Shown: piece by piece, positions 16,917-26,649 of the stretch
Position numbering within the stretch: the stretch's first letter is position 1
Layout of the letters: the number at the start of each line of letters is the position of its first letter
NCBI RefSeq assembly: GCF_002813375.1
Contig: NZ_PHUJ01000003.1
Span: forward strand, 2,170,001 to 2,234,000
Length of the DNA: 64,000 nucleotides
Direction of reading: 5' to 3'
Source of the DNA: Pseudonocardia alni
Lineage (GTDB): Bacteria > Actinomycetota > Actinomycetes > Mycobacteriales > Pseudonocardiaceae
Notes under the pieces: model-generated
What the model was told of the DNA's origin: nothing
Seen by the model: only the letters and a program-made list of their open reading frames with translations
The model's database searches: none
Translations under genes and position numbers: made by a program

Positions 16917-18151
16917 TCGGGGCCGACACCTGGGCACCGGACGTCAACGGGGCCAGCTACGCCGGACAGCGGCTGGCGGCCGAGCTCGCCGCCCGCGGGC
17001 ACGAGGTGCACGTGGTCGCACCGTCGCGCGGCCTGCGCAGCCTCCCGCCGCGCCGGGTCGGGCCGGTGACCGAGCACCGGGTCCGTTCCTGCCGCGTCCC
17101 CAAGCCGCCGGACTTCCGGCTCTGCCCGCCGCCCGGGCTGCGCCGGACCTGCCGCGCGATCCTGCGCCGGGTCCGGCCCGACGTCGTGCACGTGCAGAGC
17201 CACATGGTGCTGGGCCGGATGCTGCTCACCGCGGCCGCCGACCTCGGCGTCCCGTCGATGGCGACCACGCACATGATCCCGGAGAACATCATCCCGGCGA
17301 TCAGCTTCCTGCACCTGCCGGAGTCCGGGCTCAAGAAGCTGTTCTGGTGGGACGCGGTGCGCGTGCTCAGCCGGGCCGGGCTGGTCACCGCACCCACCCC
17401 GCTGGCCGCGTCGATGGCCGAGCAGGGCGGCGTCCCCGGCCCGGTGCTGCCCGTGTCCAACGGCCTGGACCTGGGCCGCTTCCGGCCCGACACCACCGGT
17501 CGCGGGCCCGCGTTCCGCGCCCGGCACGGCATCGCCGAGGGGGTGCCGCTGGTCGGCTTCGTCGGGCGGCTGGACCGGGAGAAGCACGTCGACGAGCTGG
17601 TCCGCGCCACCGCGCTGCTGCGTGCCGGTGCCGTGCCCGACGCGCAGCTGGTCGTCGTCGGCGACGGCGAGGAGCGGGCCCGGCTGGGCGCCCTGGTCCG
17701 CGCCGAGCACCTGGAGCACGCGGTCACCTTCACCGGCCGGCTCACCGACGACGAGATCCCCGACGTCTACCCGGCCCTGGACGTGTTCGTGAACGCCGGC
17801 ACCGCCGAGCTGCAGAGCCTGGTGACGCTGGAGGCGATGGCGACCGGGAAGCCGGTCGTCGCCGTCGACGCGGGGGCGCTGCCGCACCTGGCCCGCCCCG
17901 GGGTGAACGGCTGGCGCTACCCCCACGGCGACGTCGCCGCGCTCGCCGACCGGCTGGCCCGGGTGCTCGACGACCCCGACGGCGCGGCCGAGCTGGGGGC
18001 AGCGAGCCTGCAGATCGCCTCCGAGCACTCACTGGCGACCACGGTGGACACCTTCGAGGAGCTGTACCGGACGAAGGCCCGCCCGGTCGTGCCGGTGCGC
18101 GCGTTCCGCTCGGCACGCCGCGCCCGCCGGCACGCGGACACCCGGCGGTGA
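16904..18151 (+). CDS. Glycosyltransferase family 4 protein (first of two)
   Basis: This 415-residue GT-B protein starts VRVLIGADTWAPDVNGASYAG, with the Gly-rich acceptor loop of GT4 retaining transferases. The donor side shows VGFVGRLDREKHVDELVRA, VVVGDGEERARL and the ExxxxxxLVTLEAMATGKPVV region. The acidic motif here reads ELQSLVTLEA, where the first Glu of the usual EGFG is replaced. PENIIPAIS and the SGLKKLFW segment are hydrophobic and could contact the membrane. It resembles PimB/MgtA-type enzymes that mannosylate or glucosylate lipids, but the substrate is not determined. GGAGG precedes the start, which lies inside the dedA gene. Confidence 0.85.
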   Translation: MRVLIGADTWAPDVNGASYAGQRLAAELAARGHEVHVVAPSRGLRSLPPRRVGPVTEHRVRSCRVPKPPDFRLCPPPGLRRTCRAILRRVRPDVVHVQSHMVLGRMLLTAAADLGVPSMATTHMIPENIIPAISFLHLPESGLKKLFWWDAVRVLSRAGLVTAPTPLAASMAEQGGVPGPVLPVSNGLDLGRFRPDTTGRGPAFRARHGIAEGVPLVGFVGRLDREKHVDELVRATALLRAGAVPDAQLVVVGDGEERARLGALVRAEHLEHAVTFTGRLTDDEIPDVYPALDVFVNAGTAELQSLVTLEAMATGKPVVAVDAGALPHLARPGVNGWRYPHGDVAALADRLARVLDDPDGAAELGAASLQIASEHSLATTVDTFEELYRTKARPVVPVRAFRSARRARRHADTRR

Positions 18152-19011
18152 CCGCGACGCCGTCGCCCGCCCTCGCGGTGGCCTCTCCCGTGCACGTCGT
18201 CGACGGCGCGCCCACCGTCGTGCACACCCTCGGGGACCCGGACGGGGCGCCGGTGCTGGCGCTGCACGGGCTGCGCGGCAGCCACCACGGGCTCGCGCCG
18301 CTGGCGTCGCGACTGGCCGGGTACCGCGTCGTCGTGCCGGACCTGCCCGGGTTCGGGGCGTCGCCGGCGTTCACCGACCGCACCCACGACGTCGACGGCT
18401 ACGCCCGCTGGGCCTCGGCGCTGCTCGCCGACCTCGGCCCGGACACGGTGCTGCTGGGGCACTCGTTCGGGTCGATCGTGGCCGCGGCCGTCTGCGCCGC
18501 CGCCGCGACCACCCCGCGGGCGCTGGTCCTGGTCAACCCGATCGCCGAGCCCGCCTCGGACGCCGGCGGCGTCACCGGCCTCGGGACGGCCGCCACCGCG
18601 CTGCTGCACTCCGGTGCCGCCCGGCTCGGCCTCGACGGCCTGCTGCGCCACCGGCTGCTCGCCGACGCCGCGACCGTCTCCATGACCACCACCCGCGACC
18701 CGCTGCTGCGTCACTGGATCTCCGACGAGCACCGCGCCCACTTCGGCACCTTCGCCACGACGGCGTCGCTGCTGGAGTGCCTCCGCGCCGCCGGTTCCGG
18801 CTCGGTGCGGCCCTGGGCGCCCCGGGTCACGGTGCCGACACTGCTGCTCGCCGGGGCCCGCGACCGGGTCGCCCCACCGGCCGGGCAGCACGCGCTCGCC
18901 GCCGCCTTCGCCGACGCCCGGCTGGTCCTGCTGCCGCGCACCGGCCACCTCCTGCACTACGAGGCCCCCGCGTGGGCGGCCCGCGAGATCCGGGGTTTCG
19001 TGGCGCGGTGA
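18148..19011 (+). CDS. Alpha/beta-fold hydrolase
   Basis: This 287-residue alpha/beta hydrolase has an oxyanion segment LALHGLRGSHH, VVPDLPGFGASPAF, the nucleophile elbow LLGHSFGSIVAA (Ser), an acid in LLLAGARDRVAPP and a His in LLPRTGHLLHYEAP. It would cleave an ester, thioester or similar bond. The GTG overlaps the preceding glycosyltransferase stop (GTGA), and its own stop overlaps the next start in the same way. Its conserved place between two glycosyltransferases suggests a role in processing the same lipid or glycoconjugate, perhaps deacylation; this is inference. Confidence 0.85.
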   Translation: MTATPSPALAVASPVHVVDGAPTVVHTLGDPDGAPVLALHGLRGSHHGLAPLASRLAGYRVVVPDLPGFGASPAFTDRTHDVDGYARWASALLADLGPDTVLLGHSFGSIVAAAVCAAAATTPRALVLVNPIAEPASDAGGVTGLGTAATALLHSGAARLGLDGLLRHRLLADAATVSMTTTRDPLLRHWISDEHRAHFGTFATTASLLECLRAAGSGSVRPWAPRVTVPTLLLAGARDRVAPPAGQHALAAAFADARLVLLPRTGHLLHYEAPAWAAREIRGFVAR

Positions 19012-20108
19012 GGGTGCTCGTCGACTGCCGCTACATCCGTCCCGGACGCCCGGACGGCATCGGCCGCTACACCACCGGGCTGGTCCGCGCGCTGGACCGG
19101 ATCGCCCCGGTGGAGCTGCTGGTGTCCGACCCGCGCCAGCGCGACGGGCTGCCCGACCGGCCCGCGCACACCCTGCCCGCCCCGACCGGGGCCGGGGAGC
19201 CGCTGGTCGCGCGGCGGGTGAACCGGATCGTCGCCGGGTCACCCGATGCGGTCGTCTTCAGCCCGATGCAGACGATGGGCACGCTCGGGCGCCGCTACGC
19301 GGTGGTGCTCACCGTGCACGACCTCATCTACTACCGGCACCCGGCGCCGCCGCCGTGGCTGCCCGCGCCGGTGCGGGCGGTGTGGCGGGCCTACCACCTG
19401 TCGTGGTGGCCGCAGCGACTGCTGCTGGCCGGCGCCGACGCCGTCGCATGCGTGTCCGGCGCGACCGCGGGCCTGGTCGCGGCGCACCGGCTGTCCCGCC
19501 GGGAGGTCGCCGTCGTCCCGGACGCCACCGACTTCCACCTGCCGCCCGGCACGCCGGCGCGGTCCCGGCCGCCGGGGAACCGGATCGTCTACGCCGGGTC
19601 GTTCATGCCCTACAAGGACGTCGCGACCCTGGCCCGGGCCGCGGCCCGGCTGCCCGGCCACGAGTTCCACATGATCTCCCCCGTCCCGCCCGGGGTGCGC
19701 GCGGAGCTGGAGCGGCTCGCCGCGCCGGCCCGGCCGGTGTTCCACGACGGCGTCGACGACGACGACTACCGCGCCCTGCTCGACGGCGCCACCGCGCTGG
19801 TCTCCGCCTCCCGCGACGAGGGGTTCGGGCTCCCGGTGCTGGAGGCCATGGCGCGGGGCTGCCCCGTCGTCGTCACCGACATCCCGGCCTTCCGCGAGGT
19901 CGCGGGCGACGCCGGGGTGTTCGTCGCGCCGGGCGACGACGCCGGGTTCGCCGCCGCCGTGCGCGCGCTGGACACGACGTGGACGCAGCGCTCCGACGCG
20001 GTGCGCGCCCGGGCCGCCGAGCAGACCTGGGACGGCGCCGCCGGCGCGCTGCAGGCGGTCCTGGAACGGGCGCTGGCCCGTCACCGGCGCCGGCGCGGGC
20101 GGGGATGA
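19008..20108 (+). CDS. Glycosyltransferase family 4 protein (second of two)
   Basis: This 366-residue GT-B enzyme starts VRVLVDCRYIRPGRPDGIGRYT, the acceptor loop of GT4 transferases such as mannosyltransferases. The donor half shows IVYAGSFMPYKDVATLARAA and SASRDEGFGLPVLEAMARGCPVV. The latter carries the E-x7-E motif expected for a retaining nucleotide-sugar enzyme, unlike its partner upstream, where this motif is altered. HDLIYYRHPAPPPWLPAPV fits the subfamily acting on polysaccharide chains. The GTG start overlaps the hydrolase stop. This is the last gene of the DedA operon; glgB follows after an 87-bp gap with its own promoter. Confidence 0.88.
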   Translation: MRVLVDCRYIRPGRPDGIGRYTTGLVRALDRIAPVELLVSDPRQRDGLPDRPAHTLPAPTGAGEPLVARRVNRIVAGSPDAVVFSPMQTMGTLGRRYAVVLTVHDLIYYRHPAPPPWLPAPVRAVWRAYHLSWWPQRLLLAGADAVACVSGATAGLVAAHRLSRREVAVVPDATDFHLPPGTPARSRPPGNRIVYAGSFMPYKDVATLARAAARLPGHEFHMISPVPPGVRAELERLAAPARPVFHDGVDDDDYRALLDGATALVSASRDEGFGLPVLEAMARGCPVVVTDIPAFREVAGDAGVFVAPGDDAGFAAAVRALDTTWTQRSDAVRARAAEQTWDGAAGALQAVLERALARHRRRRGRG

Positions 20109-20183
20109 CGCGCCCCCGCTCACGCTCGACTGCGATCCGGCAACACTGTGCGACCGCGCGCGGCGGGCGTTCGTCACCCGCAG

Positions 20184-20189
20184 TACGGT
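20184..20189 (+). promoter_or_regulatory. -10 hexamer TACGGT for glgB
   Basis: TACGGT is followed by 6 nt and the GTG of glgB at 20196, with no ribosome binding site. The same hexamer and spacing recur at the TetR gene (43673-43678). Confidence 0.55.
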
Positions 20190-20195
20190 TCCGCA

Positions 20196-22784
20196 GTGAC
20201 CTCCGAGGAGACCCGAGCGACCCGCTCCGAGACCGATGCGTACGCACCGGACCAGGCGACGACCGACCGGCTCCTGGGCGGTGCCCACCACGACCCCCAC
20301 TCGGTGCTCGGCGCGCATCCGCACGTCGACGGCACCGTGGTCCGTGTCCTGCGGCCGCACGCCGTCTCGGTGACGGTGCTGCCCAACGGTGACCGCGCGC
20401 AGGCCTGCGAGCTGACCAGGGTGCACGACGCCGGACTGTTCTCCGGCCTCGTCCCCGGCTCCGGCGGCGACTACCGGCTGCTCGTGACCTACGGCGACGG
20501 CGCCGGCGGCACGACCGAGCAGACGGTCGACGACCCGTACCGCTGGCTGCCGACGCTCGGCGACATGGACCTGCACCTCATCGGCGAGGGACGGCACGAA
20601 CGCCTGTGGGACGTCCTCGGCGCACACGTCCGGGACTACGACACCCCCTCCGGCCCGGTCGCCGGGACCAGCTTCGCCGTCTGGGCGCCGAACGCCCGCG
20701 GTGTGCGGGTCACCGGTGACTTCGACGGCTGGGCCGGCTGGACGCTGCCGATGCGCTCGCTGGGCAGCTCCGGGGTCTGGGAGGTGTTCCTGCCCGGCGT
20801 CGGCGTCGGCGACCGCTACAAGTTCCGCATCCTGGGCCCCGACGGCCGGTGGCGGGACAAGGCCGACCCGATGGCCTTCGCCACCGAGATCCCGCCGCAG
20901 ACGGCGTCGGTCGTGACCCGCGACGTCCACGAGTGGACCGACGACGCGTGGATGGCCGACCGCGCGCAGCGCCGACCGCACGCGGAACCGATGAGCGTCT
21001 ACGAGATGCACCTCGGTTCCTGGGTGCCGGGGCTGGACTACCGCGAGATCGCCGAGCGGCTGGTGGCCTACCTGGACACCACCGGGTTCACCCACGTCGA
21101 GCTGCTTCCGGTGGCCGAGCACCCGTTCGGCGGGTCCTGGGGCTACCAGGTGACCTCGTACTTCGCCCCGACCTCGCGGTTCGGCACGCCCGACGACTTC
21201 CGGTACTTCGTCGACCGGCTGCACCGCGCGGGCTACGGCGTGATCGTCGACTGGGTGCCCGCGCACTTCCCGCGCGACGAGTGGGCGCTGGCCCGCTTCG
21301 ACGGCACGGCCTGCTACGAGCACGCCGACCCGCGCCGCGGCGAGCAGCCCGACTGGGGCACGCTCGTGTTCGACTTCGGCCGCAACGAGGTGCGCAACTT
21401 CCTCGTCGCGAACGCGCTGTACTGGCTCGAGTCGTTCCACATCGACGGCCTGCGCGTCGACGCGGTCGCCTCGATGCTCTACCTGGACTACTCCCGTGCC
21501 GACGGCCAGTGGCTGCCCAACGTCCACGGCGGCCGGGAGAACCTCGACGCGGTGGCGTTCCTGCAGGAGATGAACGCGACGGTCTACCGGGAGCACCCGG
21601 GAGTCGTCACGATCGCCGAGGAGTCCACCGCCTGGCCGGGCGTCACCCGGCCCACCTACATGGGCGGTCTCGGGTTCGGGCTCAAGTGGAACATGGGCTG
21701 GATGCACGACACGCTCGACTACACCGGGCGCGACCCCATCCATCGCAGCTACCACCACAACCAGATGACCTTCTCGCTGATGTACGCGTTCAGCGAGAAC
21801 TACGTGCTGCCGATCAGCCACGACGAGGTCGTGCACGGCAAGGGGTCGCTGTGGACCCGGATGCCCGGTGACGACTGGAACAAGGCCGCCGGGGTCCGCG
21901 CACTGCTGGCCTACATGTGGGCGCACCCGGGCAAGCAGCTGCTGTTCATGGGCGGCGAGTTCGGGCAACCGCGCGAGTGGTCCGAGCAGCGGTCGCTGGA
22001 CTGGCACCTGCAGAGCGACGACCCGCTGCACGGCGGGATCACCACCCTCGTCGGGGACCTGAACCGGACCTACCGCGCGCAGTCCGCACTGTGGTCGCGC
22101 GACACCACCCCGGACGGCTTCGGCTGGATCGACGCCAACGACGCGCAGGGCAACGTGTTCTCGTTCCTGCGCCACGGCGTCGACGCCGAGGGCCGCGCCA
22201 CCGTGCTGGCCTGCGTCGCGAACTTCTCCGGCTCCCCCCGCGAGGACTACCGGGTGGGGCTGCCGTTCGCCGGGAACTGGACCGAGGTCGTCAACACCGA
22301 CGCGTCGGCCTACGGCGGGTCCGGGGTGGGCAACCTCGGGCGGGTCAGGGGCGAGCAGGTCATGTGGCACGGCCAGCCCGCCTCGGCGGTGCTGCGGCTC
22401 CCGCCGTCGGGTGTGCTGTGGCTGGTGCCGGAGGAGACCGGCGGCCCGGTGCTGTCCGCCCCGGCGCAGGAGGCGGCCCCGGCCGCGACGGTCCCGCCGC
22501 CGCTGCCGGCCGCCGCGCTGCCCGACGAGCCGGAGGACACCGACGTCGAGGCGCCGGTGACCCCGGACGACGACCTGCGGGTCTCCGCCGCCCCGGCGGA
22601 CCCGGCCGACCTCGTCGACCCGGGGCCGGACGACTCCGGTGACGTCCCGGACGCCGGTCAGGTGTCCACCTCGGTCGCGCCCGCACCCGGCACCGTCGGT
22701 GTCCGGGCGGTGCGCACCGGGACGTTCGTCAACGGGAGCTCCGGGACGGGTGCGTCGGACACCGGGACCACCGCGGGCGACTGA
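20196..22784 (+). CDS. glgB: 1,4-alpha-glucan branching enzyme GlgB, with C-terminal extension
   Basis: This 862-residue enzyme forms alpha-1,6 branches in glycogen. Two N-terminal beta-sandwich regions (about 1-110 and 130-225) precede the GH13_9 barrel. The nucleophile Asp is near 422 in [17 protein letters not shown], the Glu near 475 in TIAEEST, and the Asp near 543 in [13 protein letters not shown]. The canonical C-terminal sheet ends near residue 747. A further ~110 residues rich in Pro, Ala, Asp and Val follow, which ordinary GlgB (about 730 residues) lacks. They look disordered, with no domain I recognise. The GTG at 20196 is set by TACGGT 6 nt upstream; alternatives would add a low-quality stretch. 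Confidence 0.94.
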   Translation: MTSEETRATRSETDAYAPDQATTDRLLGGAHHDPHSVLGAHPHVDGTVVRVLRPHAVSVTVLPNGDRAQACELTRVHDAGLFSGLVPGSGGDYRLLVTYGDGAGGTTEQTVDDPYRWLPTLGDMDLHLIGEGRHERLWDVLGAHVRDYDTPSGPVAGTSFAVWAPNARGVRVTGDFDGWAGWTLPMRSLGSSGVWEVFLPGVGVGDRYKFRILGPDGRWRDKADPMAFATEIPPQTASVVTRDVHEWTDDAWMADRAQRRPHAEPMSVYEMHLGSWVPGLDYREIAERLVAYLDTTGFTHVELLPVAEHPFGGSWGYQVTSYFAPTSRFGTPDDFRYFVDRLHRAGYGVIVDWVPAHFPRDEWALARFDGTACYEHADPRRGEQPDWGTLVFDFGRNEVRNFLVANALYWLESFHIDGLRVDAVASMLYLDYSRADGQWLPNVHGGRENLDAVAFLQEMNATVYREHPGVVTIAEESTAWPGVTRPTYMGGLGFGLKWNMGWMHDTLDYTGRDPIHRSYHHNQMTFSLMYAFSENYVLPISHDEVVHGKGSLWTRMPGDDWNKAAGVRALLAYMWAHPGKQLLFMGGEFGQPREWSEQRSLDWHLQSDDPLHGGITTLVGDLNRTYRAQSALWSRDTTPDGFGWIDANDAQGNVFSFLRHGVDAEGRATVLACVANFSGSPREDYRVGLPFAGNWTEVVNTDASAYGGSGVGNLGRVRGEQVMWHGQPASAVLRLPPSGVLWLVPEETGGPVLSAPAQEAAPAATVPPPLPAAALPDEPEDTDVEAPVTPDDDLRVSAAPADPADLVDPGPDDSGDVPDAGQVSTSVAPAPGTVGVRAVRTGTFVNGSSGTGASDTGTTAGD

Positions 22785-22907
22785 TCTCCGCCGTGCGACC
22801 GGTCCGGCCCCTCGCCGGGCCGGTCGCGGGCAGGCGGACGGTCGCCGTCGACCGGTGGCCTGCGCGACGGCTCGTCGTCGGGGCCCATCCAGACGCGCGC
22901 CATCGGC

Positions 22908-24164
22908 TCACCCCGTCACGCGCCGGTCGCCGGGTACGGCCAGTACCGCCAGGGCCCCCAGCGCGGCGACCGCCCCGAACGCGAAGAAGCCCCACGGGTA
23001 GGCGAGGCCCGCGGTGAGCAGCACACCGCCGAGGAGGGGCCCGCAGATCGCGCCGAGCCGGCCGATCCCGCTGGCCGCCCCGAGCGCCGAGGCCCGCGCG
23101 TGGTCCGGGTAGTGCCGGCTGACGAACGCGTAGACCAGCACCTGCGAGCTGAACACGAACACGCCCGCGAGCAGGACGCTCACGTAGATCCCGCCGCCGG
23201 GCAGCGGCACCGCGAGCAGCGCCAGGAAGACCGAGCCCGCGACGAACCAGCCGACCGTCGCCGTGCGCAGCCCGATCCGGTCGGCGACCCGGCCCGCGAC
23301 GAGCAGACCGACGATCGCGCCGACGTTCAGCACGAGCAGCTGGGCCAGCGCCGCGTCGAGCCCGTACCCGGCTACCCGCATGATCTGCGGCAGCCAGGTG
23401 TTGAGGCCGTACACCAGCAGCAGCCCCATGAACGAGGCGACCCAGAACGCGACCGATGAGCGCAGGTAGCCGTCGCGGACGAGCTGGGCGACCGGGTTGC
23501 GCGACCGTGGCCCGGCCGGTGCGGCCGTCGCGCGGGCCTCGGCGGGCAGCGTGTCCGGCAGGTACCGGGCCAGCAGCGGGACCAGCACGATCGCCGGGAG
23601 CGCACCGAGCACGAACATGGGCCGCCAGCCCCAGACCGGGATGACCAGGATCCCGAGCAGCGAGGTCGCGACGGCTCCGACGTGGTAGCCGGTCATCAGG
23701 GTCGTGGTCGCGCTGCCGCCGCGCCCGGGTCCGCTGTGCTCGTTCACCATCGCCAGCGCCACCGGCAGCACCCCGCCCAGGCCGAGCCCGGCCAGGAAGC
23801 GCAGTGCGCCGAACGTCCACGGGCCGGTCGCGACCGCGCACAGCAGCGTCAGCACGGAGAACGCGACGACGGTCGCCAGCATCGCCCGGCGCCGTCCGAC
23901 GAGGTCGGCGAGCGGGCCCGCGGAGAGGGCGCCGGCCATCACACCGAGCAGCCCGGCGGTGGACACCAGCGACGCCGTCGCCGGGGTCAGGCCCCAGGCG
24001 GGCTCCTCCAGCAGCGACGGCAGCACGACGCCGAGCACCACCAGGTCGAAGCCCTCGAGCGCCACCGCCGCCCAGCACAGTGGGGCCACCCAGCCCCCGT
24101 GGCGGACAGCGCCGGGGGCGGTGGTGGGTCCGCGGGCGGGGTCGGGCCGTGACGTCTGCGCCAT
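22908..24164 (-). CDS. MFS transporter, aromatic acid:H+ symporter-like
   Basis: This 418-residue protein has 12 predicted membrane segments. Segment 1 contains LEGFDLVVLGVVLPSLL, the acidic motif of the AAHS family (PcaK/BenK type). The loop after segment 2 has GPLADLVGRRRAM, the MFS motif A, and a related GRVADRIGLRTATV lies in the second half. It probably takes up an aromatic or related small carboxylic acid with protons; no catabolic genes lie beside it. The ATG at 24164 has AAGGAGG at proper spacing. It converges on glgB, with a 123-bp gap (22785-22907) that shows no terminator I can recognise. Confidence 0.85.
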   Translation of the reverse strand: MAQTSRPDPARGPTTAPGAVRHGGWVAPLCWAAVALEGFDLVVLGVVLPSLLEEPAWGLTPATASLVSTAGLLGVMAGALSAGPLADLVGRRRAMLATVVAFSVLTLLCAVATGPWTFGALRFLAGLGLGGVLPVALAMVNEHSGPGRGGSATTTLMTGYHVGAVATSLLGILVIPVWGWRPMFVLGALPAIVLVPLLARYLPDTLPAEARATAAPAGPRSRNPVAQLVRDGYLRSSVAFWVASFMGLLLVYGLNTWLPQIMRVAGYGLDAALAQLLVLNVGAIVGLLVAGRVADRIGLRTATVGWFVAGSVFLALLAVPLPGGGIYVSVLLAGVFVFSSQVLVYAFVSRHYPDHARASALGAASGIGRLGAICGPLLGGVLLTAGLAYPWGFFAFGAVAALGALAVLAVPGDRRVTG

Positions 24165-24207
24165 CCGGGAGCCTCCTTGCGTCTCGGGTGGCGCGGAGTC
24201 TGGACCG

Positions 24208-25527
24208 TCAGGCCGGTGCGCGGGCCGATTCTTCCGCAGAGCGGAAGGACCCGCCGGGGACCGGTCCGGTCGCCGGACGCAGCAGTGACCACCAGGTCAC
24301 CAGGAGCACCGCCGTGTAGAGCGCCCGCCCGAGCGGGGTCGCCCAGCCGCCGTCGGCCCACAGGTCCGACCAGCTCACCGGGACGACGGCGAGACACCCG
24401 ATCGCGACGACGACCCGGCGGCGGGTGTCCCCCGCCTCCCCGGACGCGACGAGCGCCAGCAGCCCGGGCACGAGCAGCAGCAGGTAGTTGTGCCACGCGA
24501 TCGGCGCGGCCAGCAGACCGGTGGCGAGCACCGCGAACAGCGCCGTCCCGCCCGGGTCGGTGCCCACGGCCGGGCCGACTCCGTGCCGGCGGGTACGCCG
24601 CCCGAGGTGGACGAGCGTGCCGGCCGCGACCGCCGCGCCCACGAGGGCCCCGACGACGGTCGGGATCCCCCAACGCAACGCCTGGCCCGGGAGCGACGCG
24701 TTGTCCGGGGTGGGGCCGACCGGCTCGGCCAGCGCCATCGCCAGCCACTGGAACGCCGTCGGCCACCCGGCGACGGCGACGCCGACGAGCGTCGCGACCG
24801 CCGCGGCGGCGATCCCGGCCGCGAACGGCCGCCACCGGGCCTGCACGGCGGGGAGCAGCAGCACCGGCGCGAGCGAGGGCTTGAGGGCGACCGTCACGCC
24901 GTAGCAGGCGGCGGCCAGCACCGGGTGCCCGCGCCGTTCGGCGACCCAGCCCGCGGTCAGCCCGGCCAGCAGCAGCGGGTAGATCTGGCCCAGCAGCAGC
25001 GTCCCGTGCAACGGCGACGACGCCAGCACCACCACGAGCGCGCCGGTCGTCCAGCGGCGGCCCAGCCGCAGCTCCCGGCAGACCAGCAGCACCGACCCTA
25101 CGACGAGCAGCACCGACAGGGCCGTCAGCAGCCGGTAGCCGGTGACCGGGTCGAGCAGGGCCAGCGGCGCGAGCAGCACCGACAGCAGCGGCGGGTTGAG
25201 GTTGTGCAGGCGGGCGCCGGTGTCGTAGATCGCGGCGCTGCCCGGGCCGTGCTGGACCAGCGCGTGCGCCGAGGCCCGGAAGGTGTCGAAGTCGACGTGC
25301 ATCCGCGCGATGTCGGTCGCCGGGATCCAGCGCAGCAACGGCGGGCCGCCCAGCAGGACCAGCAGTGCAGCGGCCACGAGCGCGGCGACGGCGACGATCG
25401 GCGCCACCGGCCGGGCGAGGCGGTGCACGGCGTCGCCCGCCGCGCGCGCCCGCCGCGCCGTCCGCCCGGTCCACCCCGTCCGCACGGGGTCCGCCGCGCC
25501 GGGGCCCGACCGGAGGTCCGCGGTCAC
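24208..25527 (-). CDS. GT87-like polyprenol-phosphate-mannose-dependent glycosyltransferase
   Basis: This 439-residue protein has about ten hydrophobic segments. Its first extracytoplasmic loop holds DFDTFRASAHALVQHGPGSAAIYD, with the acidic residue used by GT-C transferases. LHNLNPPLLSVLLAPLALL, LGQIYPLLLAGLTAGW and VALKPSLAPVLLLPAV are typical of the DUF2029/GT87 group, which adds mannose to lipid-linked acceptors outside the membrane in mycobacteria. The acceptor is unknown here. GTG at 25527 gives a basic cytoplasmic N-terminus of about 40 residues. The MFS gene lies 43 bp downstream on the same strand. The 123 bp upstream (25528-25650) show nothing. Confidence 0.82.
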   Translation of the reverse strand: MTADLRSGPGAADPVRTGWTGRTARRARAAGDAVHRLARPVAPIVAVAALVAAALLVLLGGPPLLRWIPATDIARMHVDFDTFRASAHALVQHGPGSAAIYDTGARLHNLNPPLLSVLLAPLALLDPVTGYRLLTALSVLLVVGSVLLVCRELRLGRRWTTGALVVVLASSPLHGTLLLGQIYPLLLAGLTAGWVAERRGHPVLAAACYGVTVALKPSLAPVLLLPAVQARWRPFAAGIAAAAVATLVGVAVAGWPTAFQWLAMALAEPVGPTPDNASLPGQALRWGIPTVVGALVGAAVAAGTLVHLGRRTRRHGVGPAVGTDPGGTALFAVLATGLLAAPIAWHNYLLLLVPGLLALVASGEAGDTRRRVVVAIGCLAVVPVSWSDLWADGGWATPLGRALYTAVLLVTWWSLLRPATGPVPGGSFRSAEESARAPA

Positions 25528-25650
25528 CGCGTGTCCCGCTGACCGGCCGCGGCCGATGCGGCCCCGGTCCTCGTGGGCACCGGATCCGGCGGCCGCGGGG
25601 TCCGCGGGCGGACCACCGGCGGCCGGTGGGTCATCGGGGCGGGGTCCGGC

Positions 25651-26649
25651 TCAGAACAGGGCGCGGGCGAGGGCGCGCCGGGCCGTGGCGACCCGCGGGT
25701 CGTCGGCCGGGAAGAGCTCGAAGAGCCCGACGAGGTGCCCGCGGGCCCGGTCACGGTCCTCGCCCCCGGTCCGGGCGACGGTGCCGACCAGCCGGGTGAA
25801 GGCGGCCTCGACCCGGTCGGCGGCCAGCTCGGCGTCGGCCGCGGCGAGCTGGGCGTCGAGGTCGTCGGGCGCGGCGTCGGCCCGCTCGATCGACGACGGG
25901 TCGGCCTGCTCGGCCCGGGCGAGGAAGCGGACCTGCGCCAGCGCCGCCTTCGCCTGCTCGTTGGCGGGCTCGGAGTCGAGGATCGCGGTGTAGGCGGCCT
26001 CGGCGGCGGCGTAGTCACCCTGTTCCAGGGCGTCCTCGGCTGCGGTGAAGCGCGGGTCCTCGGGCTCCTCGACGGGCTCGTCCGAACCGGCTGCGGCCGC
26101 CCGGCGCTCACCCTCGGCGATGGCCGGCATCCGGTCGCGCAGCGCGTCGAGCAGGGACGTCACCCATTCGGCCACCCGGTCCTCGGGGATCGCGCCGTTG
26201 ACCGCGTCGACCGGCTGACCGCCGACGAGCACGACCAGCATCGGGACCTGCTGCACGCCGAAGGCCTGGGCGACCCGGGGCTGGGTGTCGATGTCGACCC
26301 GGGCCAGGCGCCAGGCGCCGCCGCCGGTCGAGGCGAGCCGCTCCAGCTCGGCCGACAGCTGCTCCTCGCGCGGGTAGCGGCTGGCCCACAGCTCGACGAC
26401 GACCGGGACCTGCAGCGACGGCTCGAGGACCTCGTTCTGGAAGCCCTGCTCGGTCGCGTCGACGACCCAGGAGCCCTCGCCCCCGCCGGTCGCGGGTGGA
26501 CCACCCGCCGCACCGCCGGACGGGGCGGGACGATTCGCCGCATCGGCACGGGCCTTCAGCCCGGAGAGGTCGACCGCCCCGGCCATGGCCGAGGACATCG
26601 CCGCACGCTGGGCCGCCTGACGAGGATCTGGGCGAGACACGCCGTCCAT
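25651..26649 (-). CDS. Thioredoxin-fold/TPR co-chaperone-like protein (CnoX/YbbN type) lacking CxxC
   Basis: This 332-residue cytoplasmic protein has a thioredoxin fold at about residues 55-165. It is followed by TPR-like helices ([24 protein letters not shown] and later pairs) to the end. Where thioredoxins have WCxxC, this one has [10 protein letters not shown], so it cannot do disulfide exchange; [13 protein letters not shown] keeps the cis-Pro position. The domain order matches E. coli CnoX/YbbN, a redox-independent holdase. The M. tuberculosis relative Rv1324 lies beside the thiolase and glgB genes, as here. The ATG at 26649 ([22 protein letters not shown]) is the usual family start. A longer frame would add Arg-rich sequence. 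Confidence 0.85.
   Translation of the reverse strand: MDGVSRPDPRQAAQRAAMSSAMAGAVDLSGLKARADAANRPAPSGGAAGGPPATGGGEGSWVVDATEQGFQNEVLEPSLQVPVVVELWASRYPREEQLSAELERLASTGGGAWRLARVDIDTQPRVAQAFGVQQVPMLVVLVGGQPVDAVNGAIPEDRVAEWVTSLLDALRDRMPAIAEGERRAAAAGSDEPVEEPEDPRFTAAEDALEQGDYAAAEAAYTAILDSEPANEQAKAALAQVRFLARAEQADPSSIERADAAPDDLDAQLAAADAELAADRVEAAFTRLVGTVARTGGEDRDRARGHLVGLFELFPADDPRVATARRALARALF

Noticed and set aside
22658..22903. An 81-codon minus-strand frame (start MARVWMGPDDEPSRR) just downstream of the MFS gene
   Set aside because: It overlaps the 3' end of glgB, has no recognised domain and becomes low-complexity. The glgB frame across the same bases is the better reading, though a small gene here cannot be fully excluded.
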